The notes: generated by a model from the letters alone, not told the origin. DNA of 64,000 nucleotides from Acetobacter vaccinii (GCF_008365315.1 NZ_CP043506.1:2028001-2092000); one strand, 5' to 3'; counted from the stretch's first letter, positions 44,797 through 54,321 are shown. Made by a program: numbers and translations.

Positions 44797-44896
44797 GGCG
44801 GGCTACTGCCCAGTTCCGTCGCTGCACTATTGAGGGCGGAGTGCATAAGCCAAAAGGGAGGATTGTTCCGTCCTCTCTTTCCGGGCTGTCAAAGAG

Positions 44897-44940
44897 CATA
44901 AAGAAACCCCCGTCTGTTAACACACGGGGGTTTCTTTATG
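44897..44940. terminator. Strong bidirectional terminator after hpnN
   Basis: A perfect 17-bp inverted repeat, CATAAAGAAACCCCCGT (44897-44913) and its complement (44924-44940), encloses a 10-nt loop. The G+C core is flanked by A-rich and T-rich ends, so it terminates both hpnN and, from the other side, transcripts passing the gene ending at 45065. Confidence 0.85.
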
Positions 44941-45064
44941 CGGTTATGATACCGGTCTGGCGCAGGTGTCTTGCAATACGCGTTCTTTCTGCCCGGCGGC
45001 TGGCTGACTGTCCCGGATAGTGCGGCTGCGGAAGTTGGTTGTTTGGCTTCCGCAGGGCTGTGTG

Positions 45065-46324
45065 TCAGTCTTTTGCCCATTCGGGGTGGTGGGGTAGTTC
45101 AATATCCCGGCCCTTGAGCATCATGTCCCAATAGACCCGTGGGAACACGGTTGTTTTCAGGTACCATGCAAAACGGCTGGGTTTGCGCTGGTCGTAGGGG
45201 AAGCTGGGGGCGGGTTTGCCGCCGTACAGGAACTCCGCGAGCACAATCTTGCCATAGCTGACAGTCAGCGGGCATGCACCATAGCCGTCATAGGTGCCGG
45301 GCAGGGGCCTGCCGTCGAGTGATGCCAGAATATTGGCGGCCACAAGCGGGGTCTGGGCACGGGCAGCGGCCATGGTCTTGGCGTTGCTGGTGTTCAGCAC
45401 ATCGCCCGCACCAAAAATGCGCGTATAGGTTTTGTGTTGCAGGGTGCCGGGGTCAACGTCCAGCCAGCCTGCGGAATCGGCCAGTGGGCTGTTTTTGATA
45501 AAGTCGGGCGCACTCTGCGGCGGTGTGACATGCAGCATGTCAAAGCTCTTGACCACGCGGGACACGGTGCCATCAGCATCTGTCACTGAGAAAGTGGCTT
45601 TGCGTTCCGGCCCGTTGACGGCCACCAGCGTGTGCTTGTAGCGTACGTCGATCCCATAATAATCCACTGCTTTTTGCAGCGAAGGGCGGAAGTAGGCCAC
45701 CCCGAACAGGGCATCCCCCGACAGGCAGAATTCAACACTGGTGCGGTTGAGTGTGCCTTGCTTGCGCCAGTAGTCCGACGCCAGATAGGCGATTTTCTGC
45801 GGAGCGCCAGCGCATTTGATCGGCATGGGGGGCTGTGTGAACAGGGCCGTGCCCCCAGCAAGGGACTGGATGCAGGTCCACGTATATTCCACCGTATCGC
45901 GGGAATAGTTGCTGCATACGCCATTGCGGCCAAGGGTTTCTTCCAGCCCTTCGATCTTGCTCCAGTCCAGTTGCAGACCGGGGCAGACAAGCAGCCTGCC
46001 GTAGGCGATAACCCGCCCGTCATCGAGTGTCAGCGTATGGTCATCGGGCTGGAAAGTGGTGACAGCAGCCCGCAGCCATGTGCACCCGGCGGGAATAACG
46101 CCACCTTCCTGATCGAGTGTAGAGCGCAGCGACATGACCCCGGCCCCTACAAGGGTCCAGCCCGGCTGGTAGGCATGGGTGGTGGAGGGGTCGATAATGG
46201 CAATGTCCAGCCCTGGGCGTTCACGCTTCAGGCGGGCGGCAATGGCGATGCCAGCCGTGCCACCACCAACAACCACAATGGTAAAGCGCAGGTCTGGCGG
46301 GGTGGCGGTCTGGGTTTGGGTCAT
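45065..46324 (-). CDS. Sulfide:quinone oxidoreductase-like flavoprotein
   Basis: This 419-residue FAD enzyme begins with the dinucleotide fold IVVVGGGTAGIAIAARLKRE. The segment PMPIKCAGAPQKIAYLASDYWRKQG, with Cys171, and a later Cys in YGACPLTVSYGK match type II (SQRDL-like) sulfide:quinone oxidoreductases, which oxidise sulfide to sulfane sulfur and reduce ubiquinone. The C-terminal FAWYLKTTVFPRVYWDMMLKG helix is the likely membrane-associated part. GGGAG lies 8 bp before the ATG. A 12-bp inverted repeat about 50 bp upstream may be an operator or the terminator of the previous gene. Confidence 0.88.
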   Translation of the reverse strand: MTQTQTATPPDLRFTIVVVGGGTAGIAIAARLKRERPGLDIAIIDPSTTHAYQPGWTLVGAGVMSLRSTLDQEGGVIPAGCTWLRAAVTTFQPDDHTLTLDDGRVIAYGRLLVCPGLQLDWSKIEGLEETLGRNGVCSNYSRDTVEYTWTCIQSLAGGTALFTQPPMPIKCAGAPQKIAYLASDYWRKQGTLNRTSVEFCLSGDALFGVAYFRPSLQKAVDYYGIDVRYKHTLVAVNGPERKATFSVTDADGTVSRVVKSFDMLHVTPPQSAPDFIKNSPLADSAGWLDVDPGTLQHKTYTRIFGAGDVLNTSNAKTMAAARAQTPLVAANILASLDGRPLPGTYDGYGACPLTVSYGKIVLAEFLYGGKPAPSFPYDQRKPSRFAWYLKTTVFPRVYWDMMLKGRDIELPHHPEWAKD

Positions 46325-46372
46325 GGGGTGTCTCCCTGTCCTGTCACACTCAAACCGCCACTATCACCAAAA

Positions 46373-46403
46373 GAAACAATTAAATAAAGTGTTTAATTGT
46401 TTC
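46373..46403. promoter_or_regulatory. 12-bp inverted repeat between DUF3297 and SQR genes
   Basis: GAAACAATTAAA (46373-46384) and TTTAATTGTTTC (46392-46403) are perfectly complementary around a 7-bp spacer. On the minus strand it is followed by TTTTGG, so it could terminate the DUF3297 gene; its place 49-79 bp before the SQR start also fits an operator. Confidence 0.55.
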
Positions 46404-46424
46404 AGGGTATGCGTGCCGGGCAGG

Positions 46425-46661
46425 TCAGTCCTTGACCCAGACTTCAACCGGGCCGCTCAGCTTCATGGTCAGCGGGTTGCCGTTGCGGTCCACAGTCTTG
46501 CCAATGGCAACACGGACCCAGCCTTCGCTGATGCAGTATTCCTCGACATTGGTTTTTTCCACGCCTTTAAAGCGTACGCCAATACCACGGGTCAGCAGCT
46601 CTTCATTGTAATACTGGCTGTCGGGGTTAACGCTCAGGCGGTCAGGCAGGGTGTCGGACAC
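46425..46661 (-). CDS. DUF3297 family protein
   Basis: This 78-residue protein (MSDTLPDRLSVNPDSQYYNEE...) matches DUF3297, a small conserved family of unknown function found in alphaproteobacteria. It starts at a GTG with AAGGA 8 bp upstream. It is acidic, has no membrane segment or signal, and contains a compact beta-rich pattern (GIGVRFKGVEKTNVEEYCISEGWVRV). It follows the RND pump gene by 82 bp. Confidence 0.88.
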   Translation of the reverse strand: MSDTLPDRLSVNPDSQYYNEELLTRGIGVRFKGVEKTNVEEYCISEGWVRVAIGKTVDRNGNPLTMKLSGPVEVWVKD

Positions 46662-46743
46662 GGGGTTTTCCTTCCGTAATGGGTCAGATTCGGTTTGTGT
46701 CTTAAAAGTTTTCGGGCCGAAAGACCATGTATGGGCTGTGCTT

Positions 46744-49700
46744 TCAGCCTGCTGCCTGTTTTCGGGTCGGGCTAAAGCGTGCGCGCAGGCGTACCATGCG
46801 GGCCGCGATCCTGTGCATGATCAGGTAGACAGCGGGGGTGGAATACAATGTCAGCAACTGGCTGCTGGCCAACCCGCCCAGAATGGCCACACCGAGCGGT
46901 AGCCGCAGTTCCGCCCCGTACCCATGGCCAAAGATCATCGGTATGGCCCCAAAGGCTGCGGCTAGCGTTGTCATCAGAATCGGTCGGAAGCGTGTCAGGC
47001 AGGCTTCGCGGATCGCATCGATCGGGGCTGCATGGGTTGTGCGTTCCAGGGTCAGGGCAAAGTCGATCATCAGGATGGCGTTCTTCTTCACGATCCCGAT
47101 CAGCATGATCACGGCAATCATGGCAATGAGTGAGAAGGCCTGCCCACACAGCCACAGTGTCAGCACAGCCCCCAGAGCGGCGGAGGGCAGGGTGGAGAGA
47201 ATGGTTAAGGGCTGTATGTAACTTTCGTACAGAATACCTAGCGTGACATACATGGTGACAATGGCGGCAATCAGCACAAGCAGCTCATTCACCATCTGCT
47301 TGTGCAGATCACCGATCTCGCCGGAATATCCACCCCGCAGGCTCTGGGGGGCGTGCAGGTCGCGCATGAGCGCGCGGATTTCAGCCTCGGCCTCATCAGG
47401 GGAGTGGCCGGGAGCCAGGTCGAAGGAGATCGCGCCGGAAATAAACCCATCTTCATGGCTGATCTGGAGCGGGGAGGGCTGGTTTTCCAGCGTGGCAACG
47501 GCGGTCAGGGGCACCATGGTCTCGCGCGAGGAAGAGACGGCCGACCCGTTGGACGCTCCATTGCCGCCCGCCAGCTTGTTGGCCACGGCATTGCGGAAGG
47601 ACTGCTTGCTTAAATCCGTTGCATCGGAGGTTGTGCTGGTATCAGGGTTTTTGACGCGGATGGTGTTGGAGGCCACAGCCCCCGACGCCGTGCCCCCGGA
47701 GGTGGAAACCCAGAGCGTGCGCAGCAGTTCCGGGTTGTCGCGGAACTGCTTTTCCACTTCCATAATCACATAAAAAGTCGTGAAGGGCGTGGAGATGCTT
47801 GAGGCTATCCGTTGGCCATACGCATCATATAGGGCGTTGCCCACAAGCTGGGGGGTTACCAGGTAGCGGGCTGCGGTGTCCCGGTCGAGGCGGATGTGCA
47901 GGGCGCTGCCATTCCCGCTGAGGTGGCTGGTTACCCCGGTCAGAACATGGCTTTTACGCAGGGCTTCGGTCAGGCGGGGCACCCAGGTGGTAATGTCGGT
48001 ATCGCGGTCGCTGCGAAAGACAAAGCTGTAGGCGCCTTCATGCTGCCGCTGCCCACCACCGTTAATATCTCCCGAGTTGGAAATACTGACACTCAGGCCG
48101 GGAATGTCATCCACCTGCTTGCGAATACGCATGGCAATGGCCTCGGGCGTGCTCGCCCGGCTGCCCTTGTCGGTCAACTGCGCGAAGACGGATGCCTCAT
48201 TCCCCGCATCCTCGCCTGTAAAACCCATGACATCGCGTACATCAGGGTCAGCCATGATGGTGTGGATCACGCGGGAGGTTTTGTCCGCCATGGCGGTGAA
48301 GGAAACATTCTGGTCAGCACTCAGGTAACCCTGGAGCAGGGCAATATCCTCGGCAGGCATGATTGTCTTGGGCATGACAACAACCACGCCGATGGTGGCC
48401 ACAATGCTCAGGGGCAGTGACAGCACCATCAGCCACGGGCGGCGCAAGGTCCATTCCAGCGACCGGCTGTATCCACGGGTAATGACCCTGACAGCCCAGT
48501 CTGTACCATCCGCCAGAGCGTGTGCCAGCCGCACAAAGGGGTTGCGGCTGTTGCCATGGGGGGCAACCTGCCCCTGAGGGTGCACAACCAGCAGGTGGGC
48601 GCACATCATGGGGGTGAGCGAAACGGCGAGGAAAAACGACATCGAGACCGCAATGGTCAAGGTCATGGCGAATTCAAAAAAGACTTTTCCGGCCACACCC
48701 CCCATGAGCAGCATGGGCAAAAAGACCGCAATCAGCGATATGGTAATGGACAGGATTGTAAAGCCGATCTCACGCGCGCCAAGCAGTGTGGCGGCTGTGC
48801 GCTCCATTCCGGCTTCCATGTGGCGGGCAATGTTTTCCACCACCACAATGGCGTCATCCACCACAAAGCCGGTAGCAATGGTCAACGCCATCAGCGACAG
48901 CGTATCGAGCGAAAAACCCAGCAGGTGCATGGCCGCCAGAGACCCGGCCAGCGAGACCGGGACAGTCACGGCAGGAATAAAGGTGGAACGCCAGCCCCGC
49001 AGAAAGGCCAGTACGACCAGCACAACCAGCACGACGGAAATCAGCAGGGTTTCCTGCGTGTCGGCCAGGGCGTCGCGGATAGAAACGGAGCGGTCAGAGA
49101 CGAGTGAGAAACTGACATCCCCCGGCAGGGCGGCCCGGAGCATGCTCGAGCGGGAGCGGATGGCGTCGGTTACCTCAATCACGTTGCTACCGGGCTGGGC
49201 GCGGATAATGGCCAGGATTGCGGGCTTGCCATTCAACCAGGCGGCTTTGCGCTCGTCCTGGGGGCCACTATGTACATGCGCCACACTGTCCAGCCGCACC
49301 GGGCGACCATTGCGGTAAGCGATGACAAGGGACTGATACTGCTCCGCCGTATGGGCCTGGTCGTTGGTCTGCAACATCAGGCGGCGGCCATCTGTGTCAA
49401 TCACGCCTTTTGGGGTGTTGGCGTTGGCTGATGCCAGAGCCGAGCGCACGTCTTCAAAGCCGATACCGTAGTGGAACAGCAGCTGGGGGTTCATATCCAC
49501 CCGGATGGCGGGTTTATCTGCCCCCACAATATCCACCCACCCGACCCCTCGCACGCCGGACAACATGGGTTTCAGGCGTGTCTCGGCCAGTTCACGCAAG
49601 GCAGAAGCTGAGCGCTGGGGGGATGTCATGGCCGCGACCATGATCGGGCTGTCTGACGGGTTGGCCTTGTAATATTGCGGTGGGGTCAGCAGCGTGGTGG

Positions 49701-50058
49701 GCATGTCGGCCCTGGCCGCCCGCAGTGCGGCCTCCACATCCCGCGCGGCCCCGTTGATGTCCCGGTCATTGTCAAAAAACAGCAGGATAAAGGCGTTGGA
49801 CTCCATGGTGTCCGACCGCATGCTGCTCAGGCCCGAGATCTGCCCCAGCCTGCGCTCCAGCGGGGTGGTGACAGCACTGGCAAACTGCTGGGGGGAACTG
49901 CCGGGCTGGGAGGCGATGATGTAGATGACCGGCACAGAAATATTGGGCAGGTCCGCCACTGGCATGGCCCGGTAGGAAAACAGCCCAGCCACCACAAAGG
50001 CCAGAGCCATCAGGGTGGTGCCCACCGGGCGCATGATAAACAGCCGACTGACCGACAC
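46744..50058 (-). CDS. RND-family multidrug efflux permease (MdtB/MdtC-like)
   Basis: This 1104-residue inner-membrane proton-driven exporter has 12 membrane helices and two large periplasmic loops. Typical segments are FIMRPVGTTLMALAFVVAG at helix 1, ADLPNISVPVIYI, GFVVDDAIVVVENIARHMEAG in helix 4 with the proton-relay Asp pair, and RLRPILMTTLAAAFGAIP-like RFRPILMTTLAA near the C-terminus. It is somewhat longer than AcrB-type proteins; a Gly/Ser/Asn-rich insertion (KLAGGNGASNGSAVSSS) sits in the second loop. The start is GTG at 50058. No dedicated adaptor or outer-membrane channel is adjacent. Confidence 0.93.
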   Translation of the reverse strand: MSVSRLFIMRPVGTTLMALAFVVAGLFSYRAMPVADLPNISVPVIYIIASQPGSSPQQFASAVTTPLERRLGQISGLSSMRSDTMESNAFILLFFDNDRDINGAARDVEAALRAARADMPTTLLTPPQYYKANPSDSPIMVAAMTSPQRSASALRELAETRLKPMLSGVRGVGWVDIVGADKPAIRVDMNPQLLFHYGIGFEDVRSALASANANTPKGVIDTDGRRLMLQTNDQAHTAEQYQSLVIAYRNGRPVRLDSVAHVHSGPQDERKAAWLNGKPAILAIIRAQPGSNVIEVTDAIRSRSSMLRAALPGDVSFSLVSDRSVSIRDALADTQETLLISVVLVVLVVLAFLRGWRSTFIPAVTVPVSLAGSLAAMHLLGFSLDTLSLMALTIATGFVVDDAIVVVENIARHMEAGMERTAATLLGAREIGFTILSITISLIAVFLPMLLMGGVAGKVFFEFAMTLTIAVSMSFFLAVSLTPMMCAHLLVVHPQGQVAPHGNSRNPFVRLAHALADGTDWAVRVITRGYSRSLEWTLRRPWLMVLSLPLSIVATIGVVVVMPKTIMPAEDIALLQGYLSADQNVSFTAMADKTSRVIHTIMADPDVRDVMGFTGEDAGNEASVFAQLTDKGSRASTPEAIAMRIRKQVDDIPGLSVSISNSGDINGGGQRQHEGAYSFVFRSDRDTDITTWVPRLTEALRKSHVLTGVTSHLSGNGSALHIRLDRDTAARYLVTPQLVGNALYDAYGQRIASSISTPFTTFYVIMEVEKQFRDNPELLRTLWVSTSGGTASGAVASNTIRVKNPDTSTTSDATDLSKQSFRNAVANKLAGGNGASNGSAVSSSRETMVPLTAVATLENQPSPLQISHEDGFISGAISFDLAPGHSPDEAEAEIRALMRDLHAPQSLRGGYSGEIGDLHKQMVNELLVLIAAIVTMYVTLGILYESYIQPLTILSTLPSAALGAVLTLWLCGQAFSLIAMIAVIMLIGIVKKNAILMIDFALTLERTTHAAPIDAIREACLTRFRPILMTTLAAAFGAIPMIFGHGYGAELRLPLGVAILGGLASSQLLTLYSTPAVYLIMHRIAARMVRLRARFSPTRKQAAG

Positions 50059-50194
50059 GCAGCCTTATTCCTTAGTTCTGCTGGCCAGTGGTGCGCCTGC
50101 CTGTCGGGGTGCTCCACGTTGCGCCATGCGATTGCGCCCCAGACCAGGTGCCGGGGCGGGTGCGTGCAAGAACGCTCTTTGTAACGATGATCTG

Positions 50195-50209
50195 GTTATT
50201 TGCAAATAC
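50195..50209. promoter_or_regulatory. Palindromic motif GTTATTTGCAAATAC, copy B
   Basis: This is identical over 15 bp to 29706-29720, with the perfect 12-bp palindrome TATTTGCAAATA at 50197-50208. It is an isolated A+T-rich patch in a G+C-rich gap, about 140 bp before the RND pump start, so it looks like an operator. Confidence 0.55.
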
Positions 50210-50247
50210 GTCGCAAGTATGGGGCGGAGCCTGTGGTCAGCCCTCCA

Positions 50248-51006
50248 TTACGGTTGTGCGCCGGTGTTGACCAGTATCTTGCCCGGCCCGTCGCGCTCCG
50301 TGGCCAGGGTGCCTGTTGGCCTGTCAACAAGAATACTGCCTTTGCCCAGCACATGCAGGGCTGTAATGGCACTTTCACCATGGAATACCGCATCGCGCGT
50401 GCTGGCTGATGTGATTTCAAGCGCCTGCACATGGCCCGTCTGCATGACAAAGCTGGAACTGCCGCCCAGATAAAGGGCCAGGGCTTTGGCATCTGCTTTC
50501 TCAATGGTCACGTCTGCCGACCCGGTGGAATGGATGCGGGCTGATGTGTCCAGCAACGGTATGGTAATGGCCCCAGCGCCCTCAGACAGCACATCCAGCT
50601 CTTCCGCACGACCAAGGCGAGCCGGGCCGTTGCCGACACGGACTGCGGCGGGGCCGGTGCGGTCATCAAGCGTCATGCTGGCATTGCCCGCGTTGCGAAT
50701 ACTCAGGGCCATGGCGGATGGGGTGGTTATGTCCAGTGTTTCCGGCTTGGCGGGGCATGTCGGGCGGGTCAGATGGATGGTGCCATCAGCACTGGTGGTA
50801 GCCTGTACGCCCGCAGGCCACGGACCAGTGGTTTCAATCCGGTCTTTCAGGCCGTGCCCAACCCCGATATGCAACCGGTCGAGGCATACAATATCAACGT
50901 CAAGCTGCCGTCCCTGCTGTGTGGCGGCCCGAACATGGGCGGGCAGGCCAAGGGACAGGCCAAGCAGGAACAGGGGCAGGGTAGTGCGGAGGGGTGCATA
51001 GGGCAT
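50248..51006 (-). CDS. Secreted GIN-domain (DUF2807-like) protein
   Basis: This 252-residue protein has a signal peptide (PLRTTLPLFLLGLSLGLPAHVRA) and a beta-helix-like body of short repeated strands: SIRNAGNASMTLDD, LDVLSEGAGAITIPLLD, IHSTGSADVTIEKADAK, LALYLGGSSSFVMQTG. These 'G-S/G-D-V-T' turns are characteristic of putative auto-transporter adhesin head GIN domains. The frame is open back to a TTG that overlaps the adaptor gene stop, but the ATG at 51006 gives a proper signal peptide. It sits between two efflux systems; its function is unknown. Confidence 0.65.
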   Translation of the reverse strand: MPYAPLRTTLPLFLLGLSLGLPAHVRAATQQGRQLDVDIVCLDRLHIGVGHGLKDRIETTGPWPAGVQATTSADGTIHLTRPTCPAKPETLDITTPSAMALSIRNAGNASMTLDDRTGPAAVRVGNGPARLGRAEELDVLSEGAGAITIPLLDTSARIHSTGSADVTIEKADAKALALYLGGSSSFVMQTGHVQALEITSASTRDAVFHGESAITALHVLGKGSILVDRPTGTLATERDGPGKILVNTGAQP

Positions 51007-51056
51007 GGGGCGATCTTGCCAGTGTGGGCTGGTGGCGTCCAGCATCGGGGCTGGCG

Positions 51057-52019
51057 TCAACGGTGGTTGCCCATGCCGCCACGCCCCCCCATGAAGGCAT
51101 CGTGCAGGCGGTCAAAAATATCAGCCAGCGTGTCATGCGCCCGTTTGCCCTTGCTGCCTACAACGGTCACGGTCGTTGTCATGCCTGCTACCAACTGGGT
51201 GCCGGGGGGAATACTGTCGATCTGCACCCGAACGGGAATACGCTGCGCCAGCCGGACCCAGGTATAGACCGGGTCGACCGATGGCAGCCCTTGGGTTGAT
51301 GGTGTTGCGTTGGCGGTGGCTATCCCGCGGGTAATGCTGACAACATGGCCCCACATGGGGGCGTTGTAGCCCATTAGGTCCAGCCTGACCCTGTCACCCA
51401 CATGGATGGCGTGGATTTTGGTTTCCTCAAAATACCCATCCACCCAGTAGGAGGAGGCATTGATAACGCGCACATTGGGGGTGCCCGCCGTAGCAAAGTC
51501 GCCCGGTGCCATGATCAGGTTGGTGACATAGCCTGTCACGGTGCTGTGGACATGGGTACGGTCCAGGTTGATGCGGGCTTGCGACAGCACGGCCATGGCC
51601 TCGGCATACTGGGCGCGGGCGACTTCGGCTGTGGCCTGATAGAGCTGTTTTTCTTCTTGGGAGGCCGCAATTTCTGTCAGCCGGTTGCGGCGGGTTTCCT
51701 GCGTTGTCTTCAGGGTCATATCCGCTTCACGCTCGTTGACCCTGGCGGTAGCGGTGGCGACGGCAACCTGGAAGTCAAAGGGGTCGATGTCATACAGCAC
51801 ATCCCCCGCATGGACGAACTGGTTGTCCTTGACCTTGACGGCAATAATCTGGCCCGACACGCGGGGCGCAATGTCGGCCACCTGGACGCGCACCTGCCCG
51901 TTACGGGTCCAGGGGGCGGCGGTGTAATAGTCCCACAGGACAAGAAAGACCACACCAGCAATGCCCAGGATTGTGGCGGTGGTAACAAACTGCAGGAAAC
52001 GGCGCGCGCGTTCAAACAC
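51057..52019 (-). CDS. HlyD/AaeA-type membrane fusion protein
   Basis: This 320-residue adaptor has one N-terminal helix (TTATILGIAGVVFLVLW), lipoyl halves (VRVQVADIAPRVSGQIIAVKVKDNQFVHAGDVLYDIDP and HSTVTGYVTNLIMAPGDFATAG) and a helical hairpin. DYYTAAPWTRNGQVRV is diagnostic of AaeA/EmrA-like adaptors that work with FUSC (AaeB) pumps. It starts at GTG and is followed by the GIN-domain gene. It may also serve the RND pump downstream, which has no adaptor of its own. Confidence 0.9.
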   Translation of the reverse strand: MFERARRFLQFVTTATILGIAGVVFLVLWDYYTAAPWTRNGQVRVQVADIAPRVSGQIIAVKVKDNQFVHAGDVLYDIDPFDFQVAVATATARVNEREADMTLKTTQETRRNRLTEIAASQEEKQLYQATAEVARAQYAEAMAVLSQARINLDRTHVHSTVTGYVTNLIMAPGDFATAGTPNVRVINASSYWVDGYFEETKIHAIHVGDRVRLDLMGYNAPMWGHVVSITRGIATANATPSTQGLPSVDPVYTWVRLAQRIPVRVQIDSIPPGTQLVAGMTTTVTVVGSKGKRAHDTLADIFDRLHDAFMGGRGGMGNHR

Positions 52020-52034
52020 GGGTGCGGGTCCTTT

Positions 52035-52229
52035 TTAGAACAGGAGAGTGTAAAAGCCGATAAGGCAGACAAGCATGCCAAATTCGGCCAAGGGCAGGTT
52101 CCAGATCACGCGGCGGGCGCGTACTTTGGCCAAAAGCGGGTTCAGGGCCAGCAGCGTGACAATGGCCAGCCCCGCATGGATGACAAAGGACGAAACAAGC
52201 AGTCCATCAATGTCCAGTACAGCGCGCAT
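52035..52229 (-). CDS. DUF1656 (AaeX-like) small membrane protein
   Basis: This 64-residue protein has two hydrophobic helices (SFVIHAGLAIVTLLALNPLL and PLAEFGMLVCLIGFYTLLF). DUF1656 proteins are encoded between AaeB-type and AaeA-type genes, exactly as here (7 bp after the FUSC stop, 15 bp before the adaptor). The first hydrophobic segment starts after the acidic MRAVLDIDG; the open frame upstream lies inside the FUSC gene. Its role in the pump is unclear. Confidence 0.82.
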   Translation of the reverse strand: MRAVLDIDGLLVSSFVIHAGLAIVTLLALNPLLAKVRARRVIWNLPLAEFGMLVCLIGFYTLLF

Positions 52230-52236
52230 GGGCGTG

Positions 52237-54321
52237 TCAGGCCTTCTTGCCAGAGGGAAGGGCGGGGGGCAGCAGGCCGTAAAGCTGGATGGCTGAGCGG
52301 TTATGCTCCAGCAGGTGAATGGCTCCGACCATGGCGGACACAGCCGCAAGGGCAGTGGCCATCTGCCCGTGTGGCAGAGTGATGGTGCGGTCAAGCAGGA
52401 TACGGGCCTGCTGCTTCATCTGCCGCAGGGCCTGGTCCACATCGTGGATGAGGGTCGCCTGCAAGGCCGAGAGTGCGGTTTCATGAATGGCCGGGATCGT
52501 GGCAGCACGGTCCAGGTGGCGGCGGGCGCGGGCTAGTTCCAGGTTAAGGGTGTCCAGACTGGCCATGCGTGAAAAAACACGGTGGCGGGCCAGCGTTGCG
52601 GGCAGGTAGCGGTTCCATTCCAGAATACGGTTCAGTCTGTCGTAATGGCGGCTGATCAGGGCTGAACCAGCCTGCTCGCCCTGACCTGCAAAGCGGCGTG
52701 TCAGGTCACGCGCGACGGCAATACCCACCCGAAAGCGCCTGCGAGACGCCGAGGGCGGCAAAAGCAGCACAAGGGAGATGAAAATGATGATAGCCGCAAA
52801 CAGGTACATGACATTGCGGTCAATAAAATCCAGCGGCTGGTAATTCTGCTGGTTGGCAACGCCGAGTATGACAAAAAAGAACACGCCGCCATTAAACCCG
52901 ATAGGGGCCGTCCTGGGGTTGAGCAGCAGCAGGCAACTGCCAAAGATGACGGGAATAATGGCAAGGGCCAGAAACGGCATGTCCGCCCCTTTGGGCAGGA
53001 CTTCAAAGTTCAGCACGGCCGCCACGATAATGGCCAGCGGGGTGCCCAGTAGCGCCCCCATGCCAAAGCCCCGGACATTATAGGTGGTTGCGGCCAGCGT
53101 GAGGATAATGGCCACCTGCGCCAGAGCGGAATAGGTGGCCGGAATGTCGGAGATAATGCACAACGCCGCCGCTACGGAAAACCCAACCAGCGTACGCAGC
53201 CCGTTCAGCAGCGCGGCCACAACGTCCTGATGCTGGTTGATCTTGAGTTCGGGGGCCTGGGTTCTGGCGCGGCGGCCGTTCTCAAAGGCGTCAATACCAT
53301 CACGGGCCCAGCGTGCGTCGGACAGCAGCGCCATGGAGCGTTCAATCAGCCAGGCTTCTTCCAGGGTCGGGGTGGTGGTTTCGTCGTCAGCATGGGCGTC
53401 ACGCGCCAGCGCTTCCAACTCCCGCACGGCTTGCGCGGGGGAGGCAACGGGTGCGCCGTCGCCAAAGGCTGAACGGATATGCTGTAAAATACGGTCCGAG
53501 ATTCCGCCGTTCTGCAAGGCAATGGCAATGGCGCGGCTGCATGTCAGCATTTCCAGCAGGGCCACCATGGCAGAGCGCGCTCCGGCCAGCCGCAGGCGGG
53601 CATCGGGCAGTTCTGTCTGTGCAAAGGAAATCTGCGATGTCAGGGCAATGATTTCCCCCGCCAGCCCTGCACAGGCTTCATCATTGGGTATGGCGTGGCC
53701 CGCCATGGCGTCGCGCGTAATACGTCGGACCATGTCGGCAGTGCGGCGGAGGTTGGCGGCCAGTTTTTCAAATGCGGTGGGGGAGCCAAAAATATCGTTC
53801 ACCGCTGCCGTGGCGGCAATACCCACCAGAATGTCGGAAACACGGGCCACAGTGGTGTCGTACACTGCGCCGGGGTTGTCGATGCAACTGATCCCGACAA
53901 TAGCGACCGTATAGCCCGACAGCATGGCACCATAGGCGCGGAAGTCGCGCTCCAGCGTGCCAACAATGGTGCATAATGTCAGCCACAGCGCCACACCACC
54001 CAGAAAAATGCCGCGCTCCTGATTGAAGCACGCAGTCAGGCAGATCGCGACAAAAGCCCCGACCAGTGTCCCCGCAAGCCGGTAGAGTGCTTTGGACAGA
54101 ACCTGCCCGCGCAGGGGCTGGGCCAGAATCATCACCGTGACGGCCGCCGCCCCCGGCGAGGGCAGTTGCAGCCAGAAGGCAGTGCTGAGTGCCAGCACGA
54201 CAGACAGCCACGTGCGCAGGCAGAACAGAAACCACCCAACAGGAAAGACAGCACGCGGGGGTGTGACAAACCACCCCCGCCATGCCCCCCTGCCAGGGGC
54301 AGCCGGGGTGTTTGCACTCAT
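52237..54321 (-). CDS. FUSC-family (AaeB-like) efflux transporter
   Basis: This 694-residue inner-membrane protein has two groups of about six helices separated by soluble regions, as in AaeB/fusaric-acid-resistance proteins: FLFCLRTWLSVVLALSTAFWLQLP at the start and FSVAAALCIISDIPATYSAL in the middle, with PSASRRRFRVG after the second group. Such pumps export aromatic acids and related compounds. It is first in the unit FUSC-DUF1656-HlyD and is divergent from the DJ-1-like gene. The region before it (54322-54390) has an A+T-rich patch suited to a promoter. Confidence 0.9.
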   Translation of the reverse strand: MSANTPAAPGRGAWRGWFVTPPRAVFPVGWFLFCLRTWLSVVLALSTAFWLQLPSPGAAAVTVMILAQPLRGQVLSKALYRLAGTLVGAFVAICLTACFNQERGIFLGGVALWLTLCTIVGTLERDFRAYGAMLSGYTVAIVGISCIDNPGAVYDTTVARVSDILVGIAATAAVNDIFGSPTAFEKLAANLRRTADMVRRITRDAMAGHAIPNDEACAGLAGEIIALTSQISFAQTELPDARLRLAGARSAMVALLEMLTCSRAIAIALQNGGISDRILQHIRSAFGDGAPVASPAQAVRELEALARDAHADDETTTPTLEEAWLIERSMALLSDARWARDGIDAFENGRRARTQAPELKINQHQDVVAALLNGLRTLVGFSVAAALCIISDIPATYSALAQVAIILTLAATTYNVRGFGMGALLGTPLAIIVAAVLNFEVLPKGADMPFLALAIIPVIFGSCLLLLNPRTAPIGFNGGVFFFVILGVANQQNYQPLDFIDRNVMYLFAAIIIFISLVLLLPPSASRRRFRVGIAVARDLTRRFAGQGEQAGSALISRHYDRLNRILEWNRYLPATLARHRVFSRMASLDTLNLELARARRHLDRAATIPAIHETALSALQATLIHDVDQALRQMKQQARILLDRTITLPHGQMATALAAVSAMVGAIHLLEHNRSAIQLYGLLPPALPSGKKA

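Noticed and set aside
51007..51060. TTG start of the GIN-domain protein overlapping the adaptor gene
   Set aside because: It would put 18 polar residues before the signal peptide; the ATG at 51006 is more sensible.
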